NCBI GenBank assembly: GCA_963854835.1
Contig: OY978525.1
Location: 98,225,388 to 98,289,387 of the forward strand
Direction of reading: 5' to 3'
DNA from: Megamerina dolium
Taxonomy: Eukaryota; Arthropoda; Insecta; Diptera; Megamerinidae
Length of the DNA stretch: 64,000 nt
The position numbers and the translations under genes were made by a program. Positions 32,839 through 43,504 of this stretch are shown piece by piece. Positions within the stretch are counted from its first letter, which is position 1; each line of letters opens with the position of its first letter. Under the pieces are notes generated by a model, which worked only from the letters and a program-made list of their open reading frames with translations, had not been told where the DNA came from and did no database searches.

Positions 32839-34202
32839 TTAAGACTCTTTAAAAGATGAAAAAAAATTAGAAATAGCTGATTGCGACATTTCACTATCAC
32901 CATACTGAACATCACTATAGTGCAATGGTGTGGAATGACTGTTTGCTGACAAGCTGCTTCTACTGGATGATATTGGCGTTGGGACCGCATTTATTTCTGT
33001 GCAGGGTTCCCATTTGCCCCTCAAACATAATTTCGTCCACAAATTTTTCGCACAGGAGTCGCTGCTGTGGACTCATCCTATCTAATTTAACAGCCCATGA
33101 ATATGTTTGCTGTTGTTTTATTTTTCTCCTTTGAAGAAAATCGTTTTGTAGCAATTTCTACTAAAGCATCAACAGCATCTGGTTTCCTTTTGGCTGCTCT
33201 AGTTATATATCTTTCAAAACACTCTGAAATGATAAAGAAATAAAAATTAATGTAATTTTTTTTATAATTTTTATTATTTTCAGGTGCCACAATCGGAATC
33301 AGAATGGAAAGCAATTGCTGAGGGTTTTAATGAAACTTGGAATTTTCCTAATTGCTTAGGAGCAATCGACGGCAAACATGTTGCCATAAAAAAACCGCCT
33401 GAGTCTGGCTCATTTTATTATAATTATAAAAAATTTTTCAGTATAATACTCATGGCAACTGTAAATGCGAATTATGAATTCATTGTTGCTGATGTTGGCA
33501 CAAACGGACGTATTTCCGATGGTGGCGTTATAAAAAACACGGAGTTTGGGAAAGCATTGTACAGTAAAAGTTTACCGCTCCCTCCGCCATCGCAATTGCC
33601 AAATAGCAGCAAAGTACTGCCGTATGTATTTGTTGGAGACAATGCTTTTCAAATGCAGGAAAATCTCATAAAACCGTATTACAACGAGGGCGCAGTTCCG
33701 TGGCAAACAAAGTTTATGCATTAATTTATTATAAAATTTACCATATACATACAATTCGTTGCATATGTAAACATTAAAATAAAATCTGAACATTAATTTA
33801 CTTACCGTTGTACTTTTTGATGTGCTAGGGACATCGACGTCATTTAAAAATTGCAACTCATTTAAGTAAAACAAATTTGGCTCGTCATCGTCAGCACCAG
33901 CTCCACTTCTGCTACATTCTGCTAATCTTTGCTTTTCACGGCGAAAATTTGTCCGCAAAACATTAATTTTTTTTTTTTACATCGTCTACTGTTGCGTTGG
34001 GGTACTGCTCCTTAAAAACTTCCAATAGCAGCTCATATTGTTTCTTTTTTTCTTCTCGATTGCTATATGCTTCCAACTTTACATTCCATAAAGCTGGCAA
34101 GCATTGATATTGTTCAATAAAATGTGATATGAACTTCTTTTCGTCCGCACACTTGTCCATGTTGACGTTTTCAATGCAAATGAGCTTTTGCTTGACAAGC
34201 AT
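32839..34202 (-). pseudogene. Harbinger second gene, MADF-domain protein, copy A (broken)
   Basis: Minus-strand counterpart of the gene at 51602-53337. The MADF (Myb/SANT-like) part from 34202 reads FIEQYQCLPALWNV, KQYELLLEVF and PNATVDDVKKK. A run of 12 A (minus strand, about 33967-33978) puts it out of frame with the next piece TNFRREKQRLAEC, which leads to a donor near 33806. The distal part (33154-32839) holds the WAVKLDRMSPQQRLL segment and a Ser-rich tail. In Harbinger elements such a protein helps the nuclease bind DNA and enter the nucleus. It is damaged by the homopolymer and small indels. Confidence 0.7.
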
Positions 34203-34282
34203 AACCCGAGACGATCAAATAAAACGCCGTCAAATGAAAATATCAAAATATTTTGATTTTCATCAAACAGAGCCGACAACGT

Positions 34283-34413
34283 ATTTATTTTTAATTAATC
34301 GTGTCATTACATTGCTACACTGTTTCAAAATTTGTTCTTCTTGAGTAATATAAATGCTGACAAGAAGGAAGAAGCAAGAAAAACAAGGAATGTCGAATCA
34401 CTCAGACGACGAT
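34283..34413 (+). other. TE-like coding remnant hosting a MITE
   Basis: The frame reading NHSDDDL before the MITE continues after it as NEPTLAEETEAIYVQDK (35122-35175) if the 700-bp MITE and one TTAA are removed. This looks like the acidic linker between RNase H and integrase of a gypsy-type polyprotein, but it is too short to assign. The right boundary with the LTR region that follows is not clear. Confidence 0.35.
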
Positions 34414-34417
34414 TTAA

Positions 34418-35117
34418 GGGGGTCCACCTGTGTGAGCGCGGTATTTCGAACGCTTTTTCGGGAATTTTCGTTAGGAGAATTAATTCGAAAATAAGAATAA
34501 GTTTTACGTTATTTTGAAGGTTTCTGCTTATATTTCAATAGTAAATTTTTCCAATAGTGTAATCCGAAGGCTTGTACTCATTAAGGGCGTTCAAAGTGAC
34601 CCCTTCAAAATGAAATACCGAAATTGTGGGCATGATTCCGCTCGAACCAGTTATCTAAAACGCAAAAAGTAAAAAAAATCTTATTTCTGTTTATATCGTT
34701 GAGGTACTGACGTAGGATTTTGACGAAATTTTAAAAATTGAAGAAATGGCAGTTGTTTTTATAAAAATTATTCGTTTTCATGCTTTTTTTCGATATAAAA
34801 ACTGCTGTAAAATTGAAAAAAAAAACCGCTACGTCGGTACCTTCAGTTATCTGTATTAATGAGTCTGTCAAAATTTCAAGTCAATCGGTTAAGTAGATTT
34901 TTTTTAATCCTGCCCACAAAATTCAAAAATATGGTTTCGAGAAAAACGCTTTCAAAGTTTGGAAACACAACAAAACTTTGTATTATAGACTCACATTTAA
35001 TCTGCAATACCACGACCATAAACTTCCCCTTCCCCATCCTGTAGAAGCTCTCGTTAAAGATGCGAAAAATGTAAAAAAAAAATCCATTTTTCGAAAATTT
35101 TACACAGGTGGACCCCC
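34418..35117. mobile_element. TTAA-flanked MITE (700 bp), termini GGGGG...CCCCC
   Basis: Perfect 16-bp inverted repeats GGGGGTCCACCTGTGT lie at 34418-34433 and 35102-35117, flanked by TTAA at 34414-34417 and 35118-35121. There is no coding capacity. TTAA duplications are made by piggyBac and Kolobok. The purine-start, pyrimidine-end termini favour Kolobok over piggyBac (which starts CC). The adjacent reading frame is restored when it is excised in thought, which supports the boundaries. Confidence 0.85.
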
Positions 35118-35121
35118 TTAA

Positions 35122-35690
35122 ATGAGCCGACATTGGCGGAAGAAACAGAGGCAATTTATGTCCAAGACAAACCCCTATTCCCCTACTATTCTTTTATTTT
35201 ACATTCCACCTAGCATTTTTGCCATTTAAACTGTGAAATAGTTTCGTGAAAACCTTGAAATAGTTTCCCACACTAAAATTAACGGAATTGCATATCTCAA
35301 TTCCTTTACATTGTATTTGGCATTCTAAGTTGTAGTATACTATTTCTTGAAATAGTTTCTCATACTAAATTTGCAGAATTGTACATCATCAATTTTGACT
35401 GTGGAATTTTTTCCAACGAAAACATTGAAAATGTTTTCTGCATCAAAGTTGCTGAATTGCATTTTTGCGATCATATTCAAGCGAATAGATATTCTAACTG
35501 CATCTCTGGATTTTTGTGTTTTTCCGTTATTACTCTTTAAAAATAGATTAAGAATATTAGAATAATTTAGTCTTAAGATTCGTGTCAACGAGAAATGTTG
35601 AAATTAAAATAAATAAATAAATTTATAAAAGAGAAGTTTTTATTCTGTTATATTTAAAAAAATTTGTATCCGAAGACACAAAACCATAAG
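35122..35690 (+). repeat. Probable LTR of the 17.6/297-like gypsy, with internal repeats
   Basis: The stretch ends just before a TGGCGCAGTCG primer site, so its right part should be the 5' LTR. The LTR start is not identifiable and no matching 3' LTR is in the window. Three imperfect units starting TTGAAATAGTTTC or TTGAAAATGTTTTC lie at about 35255, 35347 and 35425, each with a GAATTGCAT/GAATTGTAC core. AATAAATAAATAAATTT near 35610 may be the poly(A) region. Confidence 0.5.
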
Positions 35691-35691
35691 T

Positions 35692-35703
35692 GGCGCAGTC
35701 GTG
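35692..35703 (+). promoter_or_regulatory. Primer binding site, tRNA-Ser type
   Basis: TGGCGCAGTCGT resembles the tRNA-Ser primer site of 17.6, 297 and related elements. Confidence 0.6.
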
Positions 35704-37077
35704 GAAATTAATTTCCAACAACAATTAATACAGCAGCAAACAAATGAACAGTTGCAGCTACAACAACAAATACAATCACAACATTGGCAGCCTATCAATC
35801 TTAGTGATGACAAAATTTTAAATTATTTCCGTCAACTCAGGCCGTTTGGAGGAAAGAGAGACGACAACCTCCTTTCATTTATATCTGGAGCAGAAAAGGC
35901 ATTTTCCTTATGTGCAAACAACCCGGACATAAAGGAATTTGGAACCCACATTATCGTAAATGAAAAACTAAATGGCGAAGCAGCAAGATGCGTCCAACAA
36001 TTAGGAAACAACAGCAATTGGGACACCATAAAGCGCCGGCTTAAGCAGAAGTACCAGCCACAGAAATCTTATGCTCAGGTCTACAACGGATGCAGAGAAA
36101 TTAAGGTTAGCAACTTAAGGGAACTTTTTAAATATTTTTTTTATGCTACCTAAAAGATAAATGAAATATACGAGTTTGACGAGACAAAACCAAATATTTA
36201 CTCACCACAAAGTGTTGACAGAGACCTTAAAAATATACTATTGGAGAAAATTGATGGGAGTTTTAGAACTCATCTAAATGAGAATGATTCCATAGTGGAA
36301 ATATTTAATAATTATTCAAAATAAAAACTCTTAGAGGATAAAAGAGCTATCTCATTTATTCATAGGAAGGTAAGCTCTCAAAAACATCATAGATATGACA
36401 GTAATAAAAACGACTTAAGACAGGACAGAGCACCAAGTTACGGTAACAACAATCGTTTTAATGCAGAACAAAGTCAGTGGTCAATATCAATCATGTCAAA
36501 ATCAGTCTCCTACAGGTATACAAAATCGTAGACAAAATAATTCTGCTCAGACCAGAAATTCATACTCGAAGTGGTCAAAATTCAGCAGCAATGGAGGTAG
36601 GAAATGTACAAGAGGAAGTAAATTTTTTTCGAACGCCTCCTCCTGCAAATTGCCCATGATAACGCTAACAATTGGCAACAGGGAACTTAAATGCCTAATA
36701 GATACAGGATCTGACAGAAGCATAATAAAAACAGATATCCTCGAAAAATACTTTATTAAGGAAGAACTCCCAAACCCTCTTTATTATAAAACAATAAATG
36801 GCGTAAATCAAGTGACACACATTGTAATCACTCCTATACCTAGAGAATTTAACGTCTCAGGTACCTTCTCATGGAAGGTAATTGATTTTAATAGTCAAAA
36901 TTATTCCGCAATAATAGGCCAAAATTTTCTCAGAAAATAAATAGAAAATAAGATTTTGAACATTTTACGAAATAACATACCATTCGGAACTTCTAGCCCA
37001 TACAATAGCCAAAAAATTAGTGCACTTGAATATAGCGACATGCAAAAACTGAATTTACAGCATTTAAATTCAGAGAA
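35704..37077 (+). pseudogene. Gypsy-2 gag and protease (degraded)
   Basis: Gag begins with a Gln-rich leader (QQQLIQQQTNEQLQLQQQ) and the core LRPFGGKRDDNLLSFISGAE, then WDTIKRRLKQKYQPQKSY. A stop at about 36151 and another near 36322 interrupt it. The protease lies at about 36640-36940 with CLIDTGSDRSII and the flap-side text AIIGQNFL, and the pol linker continues to the copia-2 insertion. No zinc knuckle is recognisable. Confidence 0.72.
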
Positions 37078-37082
37078 GAGCC

Positions 37083-37297
37083 TGTTGGCGCAACGAAGTA
37101 GTTTTGACTACCAACGTACAATTAGTACTATTATCATTTTATACTATTTTAAGCAACCATGAATTCCATTCTCCTTTTTGCATTGTTCACATTCTTTCTA
37201 TGTTTCAGTTCGTTTGTAACCCTCGCACAGTGAAGTTGTCCAATTAATCAAATATATATATTAAACACAAAGATAAAACGCGTTACTTTTTTTAATA
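37083..37297 (+). repeat. Copia-2 5' LTR (215 bp)
   Basis: Begins TGTTGGCGCAACGAAG and ends TTTTTAATA. About 99 percent identical to 41464-41677. The termini share the TGTT...AATA style of copia-1, but the bodies differ. Confidence 0.92.
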
Positions 37298-37432
37298 GGT
37301 TATGGGCCCAGATTTTACGCAAGTGTTTTTTCAATATTTCCAAAAAGAAATAAGTACCGCGGGTGTGTTTAAATAATTTATAAAGTGTTATAACTTTTTC
37401 GGTTCGGTTTCCAAAAAGAAACTTGTGCAAAC

Positions 37433-40400
37433 ATGGCGGGTGTCTTTCGCATTGAGCCGCTAAACGCGGAAAATTACGACACGTGGAAACTTCACATGCG
37501 CGCAATATTAATAAAAAACGATTTGTGGCCATACGTAAATGGCACAAATGAGTGTCCAGCTGATGCAGCAGCCGCAGTTTTGTGGAAAACAAACGACGAT
37601 AAGGCATGCGCGGATATTATGCTATCAATAAGTGCAACAGAATTAAATCTAGTTGCTGAGTGTACAAATGCACAGAAAATGTGGCAAAAATTGAAAGCGA
37701 CATTCGAATCAAAAGGGCCTGCTCGAAAGGCAACGTTATTGAAAAGAGTTGCGCTTTCACGTATGAAAGAGGGTGATTTGGTGAGAAACCATCTGAATGA
37801 CTTTTTTGATGCAGTGGCAAAATTAAAAGAAATTGGCGTTGAAATTGGCAACGAACTTTTGACTATTTTACTCTTGTACAGTCTGCCAGATTCATATGAA
37901 ACATTTCGTTGTGCGCTTGAAACTCGCGATGATTTGCCAGCACCCGAGGTGCTTCGTGTAAAAATTTTAGAAGAGTGGGAATCGCGAAAAGCGAAAGATG
38001 AGCGAAGTGAGAGCGATGCTTTATATGTAAAGAAAGCACAAAACAAAACCAAATATAGGAACGATCGGTGTAATGACACGAAACGTACGGAAACGAAACG
38101 CAATTTTAATTGTTTTAAATGCGGCAAACACGGACACTATGCAAAAGATTGTTTTGCAAATAATAACAACAAGCAAAGTGCAAATAAAAGCGAAGAAAAG
38201 AATACTTCTTTAAAAGCAGCAGAATCAGTTTTTCTGTGCACAAATGGAAATGAAAATTGGTGTTTAGACAGTGGGTGTACATCACACATGAGTGCTACAA
38301 AAAATAATTTTGTTGAATTGTCAGAAATAAATCAAGTGTTAAACTTGGCTAACAATAATTCTACGAAAATTTCTGGCGCTGGCGATATAAACGTTGTAGT
38401 GGACGAAAACAATATAACACTAAGAGATTTACTTTATGTTCCGGATTTGCGTACGAATCTATTATCGGTGTCTAAAATGACAGACAAGGGTTGTGAAATT
38501 CATTTTCGAAAAAACGAAGCAATTGTGATTGATAAAAATAAAAATGTGTTATTCGCTGCTGAGCGACACGGTAACTTATATTTTATGAAAAATAATAAGA
38601 ACAGTGCATTTATTTCTCAAGCTAAAAGTGAAAAAAGTTTATGGCATTGCCGAATGGGTCACCTTAACGAACGCGATTTAAAAGAAATGGCAAAAAATGG
38701 TTACGTGCATGGACTGAAAATAAACGCAAAAGAAAATTGATCAGTTTGTGAGGTGTGTGTAAGCGAGAAACAAACACAAACAGCTTTTCCGAAAAATATC
38801 GATAAACGCACAACTGATTTACTCGAAATCGTTCATAGTGATGTGTGTGGTCCTATGCGGTGCACCTCGAATGGTGGAAAAAAATATTTTGTAACATTTA
38901 TCGATGATAAATCGCGCTGGTGCGAAGTGTATTTTATCAAACAAAAATCGGACGTTTTAGATGTTTTTAAAAAATTTAAAAATGCAGCTGAAAATTTAAC
39001 AGGTAGAAAAATAAAAGCCTTACAGTCGGACAACGGGCGCGAATATTGTAATCGTGAATTTGATTTATATTTACAAGAACACGGCATAAAACGACGTTTA
39101 ACAACACCGTACACTCCTCAGCAAAACGGTACGACTGAGCGAAAGAATAGAACTCTTGTTGAAATGGCAAGGTGCTTAATGAAGCAAGCTGGTGTTCCTT
39201 CTTCATTTTGGGCGGAAGCCATCAATACTTCATGCTACATACGAAATCGGTGTATTACAAAATCTACAGGAGAAGTTCCTTATAAAACTTGGACTGGTAA
39301 AACACCAACAGTGATACATATGAAAGTGTTTGGCTCAAAAGCTTATGTTTTAAACAAACAAAAATCAAAAAGTAAATTCGAGTCTCGATCTGAACAGTGC
39401 GTATTTGTTGGTTATTCTTCAGAATCGAAAGCTTACCGATTGTGGTCAAAGGACAAAAGAGACATAATAATTAGTCGTGACGTGAAATTTATAGACGAGC
39501 CGGGATTCAAAAATGAATACGAAGAAATATTCGAATCAGAAAACGATACGATCGAAATTGAAACAAAATCGTATGATAAATCAGAGTTAAAACAAATCAA
39601 TAATGATTGTGCGGGCGACAACGAAGCATATGAAAGTGATACTTGTGATAGTGAAGCAGCTACGACAAGCAACAAACGCGGCAAGGGCCGTCCGAAACTA
39701 CAAAAAACCGGTCACCGTGATAGACCAAAGAAGGTTTATCAACCTGCTAAGAATATCGTATCAGCTGAAAATGATCTGGAAACGGATCAAGAAGACGATA
39801 TTTTCAAAGATTGTGAGATAGCGTGCTTTAGCACGGGTGAAGACCCGTCAACATGGTCTGAAGCTGTTGTTACGCGTGATGCTGACGACTGGAAAAAAGC
39901 AATCGAAGAAGAGTATTTGGCGATAATATCTAATGAAACTTGGGATATTGTCGAACAGCCTGAACAACGAAAAACAGTTGGCAGTCGATTTGTATTTCGA
40001 ACTAAGGACGATGGCAGAAAAAAGGCGCGTCTAGTGGCAAAAGGTTACGCTCAACGTCAAGGGGAGGATTTCCAAGACACTTACTCTCCGGTAGCTCGTT
40101 CTACATCAATTCGCCTACTTGCAGCTCTAGCAGCCGAAATGGATTTAGAGATCCACCAAATGGACGTAGTCACCGCTTACCTCAATGGAGAACTCGACGA
40201 AGCCGTATATATGGGAGTTCCAGAAATGCTGATGGAAGTTTTAATTAAAATAAAGAAAGGCGAGCCGATTGGTTTTCATGGCGTAACAAAACATAATGAA
40301 AATGTCAAAAAGACAGCTGAAAAATGGCTAGCAGCGTTGCAGAAACAAAATCGTGTATGTTTGCTGAAGAAAGCACTATATGGATTACGACAATCAGGTT

Positions 40401-41482
40401 TGATGTGGTACAATCGTTTAACGAAAAGGTTGAAGCAACTTGGACTGAATGTATCATCACAAGATCCTTGTCTATTCATCAAGCAAAAAGGTAAACAATT
40501 ATTATTAGTTACCATATATGTAGATGATTTGCTGTTAGCATCAAACAATAGTACGTGGCTTAAAGAAATAAAAGAGGCCTTAAGCGAATCTTTTGAGATG
40601 AAAGATATTGGCGCTGTAAAACGTTGCGTAGGGGTCGATTTTAAGCAAAATCTAAAATCTCATCAAGTATTTTTACCTCAACAAGCCTATACGCAAACAA
40701 TACTAGAACGTTTCAACATGGCTGAGTGTAAGCCAGCACAAACCCCGTTAGAGACAAATTGTAAACTCTCAAAGCCAGATAAAATCGATGAAGAAGCTAT
40801 GGCGAAATACCCTTATCAAAGCTTAATAGGCGCTCTTATGTATCTCACGGTTACAACAAGACCGGATAGCCAATTCAATACAAATTACAACGAGCAACAT
40901 TGGACAGCTGCGAAGCGAATTCTGCGTTACCTGAACGGTACGAGAAGCCATGGTATTCTTTACACAAAAAGCGATAAAGCACTCTATGGAGTGGTCGATG
41001 CAGACTGGGGTGCAAATTTGATCGACAGACGTTCTTATAGCGGATATGCGTTCATATTAGCGGGCGCAGCAGTTAGCTGGGAGGCACGTAAACAACGCAC
41101 CGTCGCTCTCTCCAGCACCGAAGCCGAATACATGGCTATGACTGAAGCAACGAAGGAGGCAATGTACCTCAAAGGTATCCTACATAGCCTGGGTATATCC
41201 TGTGACAGCGTGACATTATTCAACGATAGCCAAAGCGCGCAGAAGTTAGTTCAGTGCTTGGGCTACAGTTCGCGCACGAAGCACATTGACGTGCGACACC
41301 ATTTTATTAAAGAATGTCATCAAAGCAGAAAAATTACACTGGTATATATGCCTACAGAAGATATGCCAGCCGACGTGTTAACTAAAAGTTTAAGCAGCGT
41401 TAAACATCATAAATGTTCAGCAGCATTGGGCATGACAAGTAGCCACACTACTTCGAGGGGAGGTGTTGGCGCAACGAAGTAG
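37433..41482 (+). pseudogene. Copia-2 gag-pol polyprotein, one in-frame stop
   Basis: ATG at 37433 (MAGVFRIEPLNAENYDTW). Gag is followed by the knuckle CFKCGKHGHYAKDC (about 38112), protease CLDSGCTSHM, a TGA stop at 38738-38740 inside the integrase zinc region, then integrase (VHSDVCGPM, SDNGREY, TTERKNR), RT with ARLVAKGYAQ and YVDDLLLAS (about 40518), and RNase H (VDADWGANLIDRRS, TEAEYMAMTEA, ADVLTKS). The frame ends at 41482 inside the 3' LTR. RT carries an unusual 50-residue insertion before VCLLKKALYGLRQ and lacks about eight residues after TTRPD, both in frame. One base change would account for the stop, but the small deletion may also harm RT. Confidence 0.9.
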
Positions 41483-41677
41483 TTTTGACTACCAACGTAC
41501 AATTAGTACTATTATCATTTTATACTATTTTAAGCAACCATGAATTCCATTTTCCTTTTTGCATTGTTCACATTCTTTCTATGTTTCAGTTCGTTTGTAA
41601 CCCTCGCACAGTGAAGTTGTCCAATTAATCAAATATATATATTAAACACAAAGATAAAACGCGTTACTTTTTTAATA
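41464..41677 (+). repeat. Copia-2 3' LTR (214 bp)
   Basis: Follows GAGGGGAGG. One substitution and one T-run length difference from the 5' LTR. Confidence 0.92.
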
Positions 41678-43504
41678 GAGCCAATTAATAAATAAATTGT
41701 TAGCAGATTTTAAAGAATTATTTTTCAAAGAAGGAGATATTCTCTCGGCAACGAACGAAATTAAACACGAAATAATAACTACAACAGACCGCCCTGTATT
41801 GTAAAATTTACAGATACCCACAAATACACGAAAGCGAAATTCAAAAACAAATAAAGGAAATGCTAGAACAGAATATAATTAAAGAAAGCAATTCCCCTTA
41901 TAATAGCTCTTTGTGGGTAGTGCCTAAGAAAATCGACAATTCCGGCGTTCCAAAGTAGCGAGTTGTTGTCGACTACAGAAAACTCAACGAAATCACTTTC
42001 AATGATAAATTCCCAATTGCCAATATGGATGGAATTTTGGACAAGCTAGGCAAAGCTCAATATTTTTCTACTATTGACATTGCTAAAGGTTTTCATCAAA
42101 TTCTGATGAAGGAAAGTGACATGAAAAAAACAGCCTTTTCCACCCCTAACGGTCATTATGAATGCCATTTGGACTTAAAAATGCCCCTTCGACTTTTCAA
42201 CGACTTATGAGTTCTGTGCTCCGTAATTACATAAATAAAATTTGTGTAGTCTATTTGGATGACATCTTGATATTTACTACATCGCTATCTGAACATATTG
42301 AAAATATGACAAAAATATTTCAAAGGTTAAGAGAAACAGGACTTAAAATTCAAGTCGACAAATGCAATTTTTTGAAGAAAGAAACCGAATTTATGGGGCA
42401 TGTACTAACACCTAAAGGTATAAAGCCCAACCCAACCAAAGTTGAGGTAATTCAAAAATTGAAGCTCCCGACTACACAAAAGCAAATTAAATCCTTTTTG
42501 GGAGTCACTGGTTTCTATAGGAAATTTATAAAGGATTATTCCAAAATAGCATACCCCATGGTAACATATTTGAAGAAAAATACAAAGGTCAACATAAGAG
42601 ACCGAACTACATTGTTGCTTTCGAAAAATTAAAGGATATTATAACAAATCCTCCGATATTGAGGTACCCTAACTTCAATAAACGTTTTAAACTCATTACT
42701 GACGCCAGCAATTTTGCAATTGGAGCAGTTTTAACACAAGAAGGCCATCCAATTTCGTTTACATCGCGAACATTGAACAACCATGAGCAAAATTACTCCA
42801 CTATCGAAAAAGAATTATTGGCGATAGTTTGGGGGGTGAAATACTACAGACCATACATTTATGAAAGAGAGTTCGACCTGCAAACGGATCATCAACCACT
42901 CAAGTGGTTGCAGGCAAAAAATTCGGACAAAGACATAAACCCAAGATTGCAACGATGGCTAGTTCAGTTAGGTGAATACGATGCTAAAATCGATTATATT
43001 GCAGGGAAAGAAAACAAAATAGCTGATTTCCTCAGTCGAATCAATTGTGAAAAATGTGAGATAAACATATTAGATTGTGACAATTTGGGAATCACTTTAA
43101 ATGATATGCTAAGAATACAAAATTTAAACGTTGGAGAACATGAAGATCAACCAGTAGCTTCCCTGATAGTGCAAACAGACCGTACTCAAGAAAAAATCGA
43201 TAATGACTCAATCAAAGTTCAAACTGTCCATTCCCAACGAGAACAGATTTAAGACCCAGTTATTTTTATTAGAGAGGAAGGAAAAAGAATTTGAAAAAAT
43301 ATTGGGTAATAATAGAATATATATTGAAATAACGGATATACCCGAAAAAATTGCCGATATTGTCCGAAGACATATGAGTAGTGGCAAAGTTGCTATTTAC
43401 TCTGCTTTAAATGACACAACCTACAATCACCTCCAGCAAAAACTTATTGAGTTATTCCCAAGAGGCTTAAGTATAAAATTCGTGAAATGCAGCCATTTTG
43501 CAAA
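41678..43504 (+). pseudogene. Gypsy-2 RT and RNase H (degraded)
   Basis: After the copia-2 insertion the polyprotein resumes with LLADFKELFFKEGD. The RT reads WVVPKKID (stop at 41957), [17 protein letters not shown], a frame change near 42155, then MPFGLKNAP and the catalytic VVYLDDILIF (about 42250). A frame change near 42600 precedes RNase H: ITDASNFAIGAVL, LQTDHQPLKWL and KENKIADFLSR. The linker to the integrase shifts frame once more near 43210 and stops resembling gypsy at about 43505. It is non-functional. Confidence 0.78.

Larger units (their letters stand above)
27935..33724 (+). pseudogene. Harbinger transposase gene, copy A (broken)
   Basis: Exon-like part 1 is 27935-28131 plus 32544-32756, split by copia-1 after MDSET. 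Part 2 runs from the acceptor at about 33283 to 33724 and carries the first Asp (GAIDGKHVAIKKP) and second Asp (YVFVGDNAFQ) of the DDE_Tnp_4 nuclease. The region with the catalytic Glu is deleted and the frame closes in the last residues of the normal C-terminus. Part 1 ends in TAA followed by AATAAA, exactly as in copy B, so that stop predates the split of the copies. This copy cannot encode an active nuclease. Confidence 0.8.
27797..34282 (+). mobile_element. PIF/Harbinger DNA transposon copy A, interrupted and truncated
   Basis: Starts AGCGCCCTGGAGACGATC next to TTA (27794-27796), identical to the left end of the complete copy at 50977-53496. Copia-1 sits inside (28132-32543) with target duplication GAAAC. 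Relative to the complete copy it lacks about 370 bp after 33680 (the C-terminal part of the transposase) and the last 80 bp including the right end: homology stops at 34281-34282. It is therefore non-autonomous. Confidence 0.88.
37083..41677 (+). mobile_element. Copia-like LTR retrotransposon 2 (young)
   Basis: A 4.6-kb element with LTRs of 215 and 214 bp and target duplication GAGCC (37078-37082 and 41678-41682). The LTRs differ by one substitution (C/T near 37169) and one T in a T-run. Primer site GGTTATGGGCCCAG, one gag-pol frame. It interrupts gypsy-2 between protease and RT. Confidence 0.94.
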
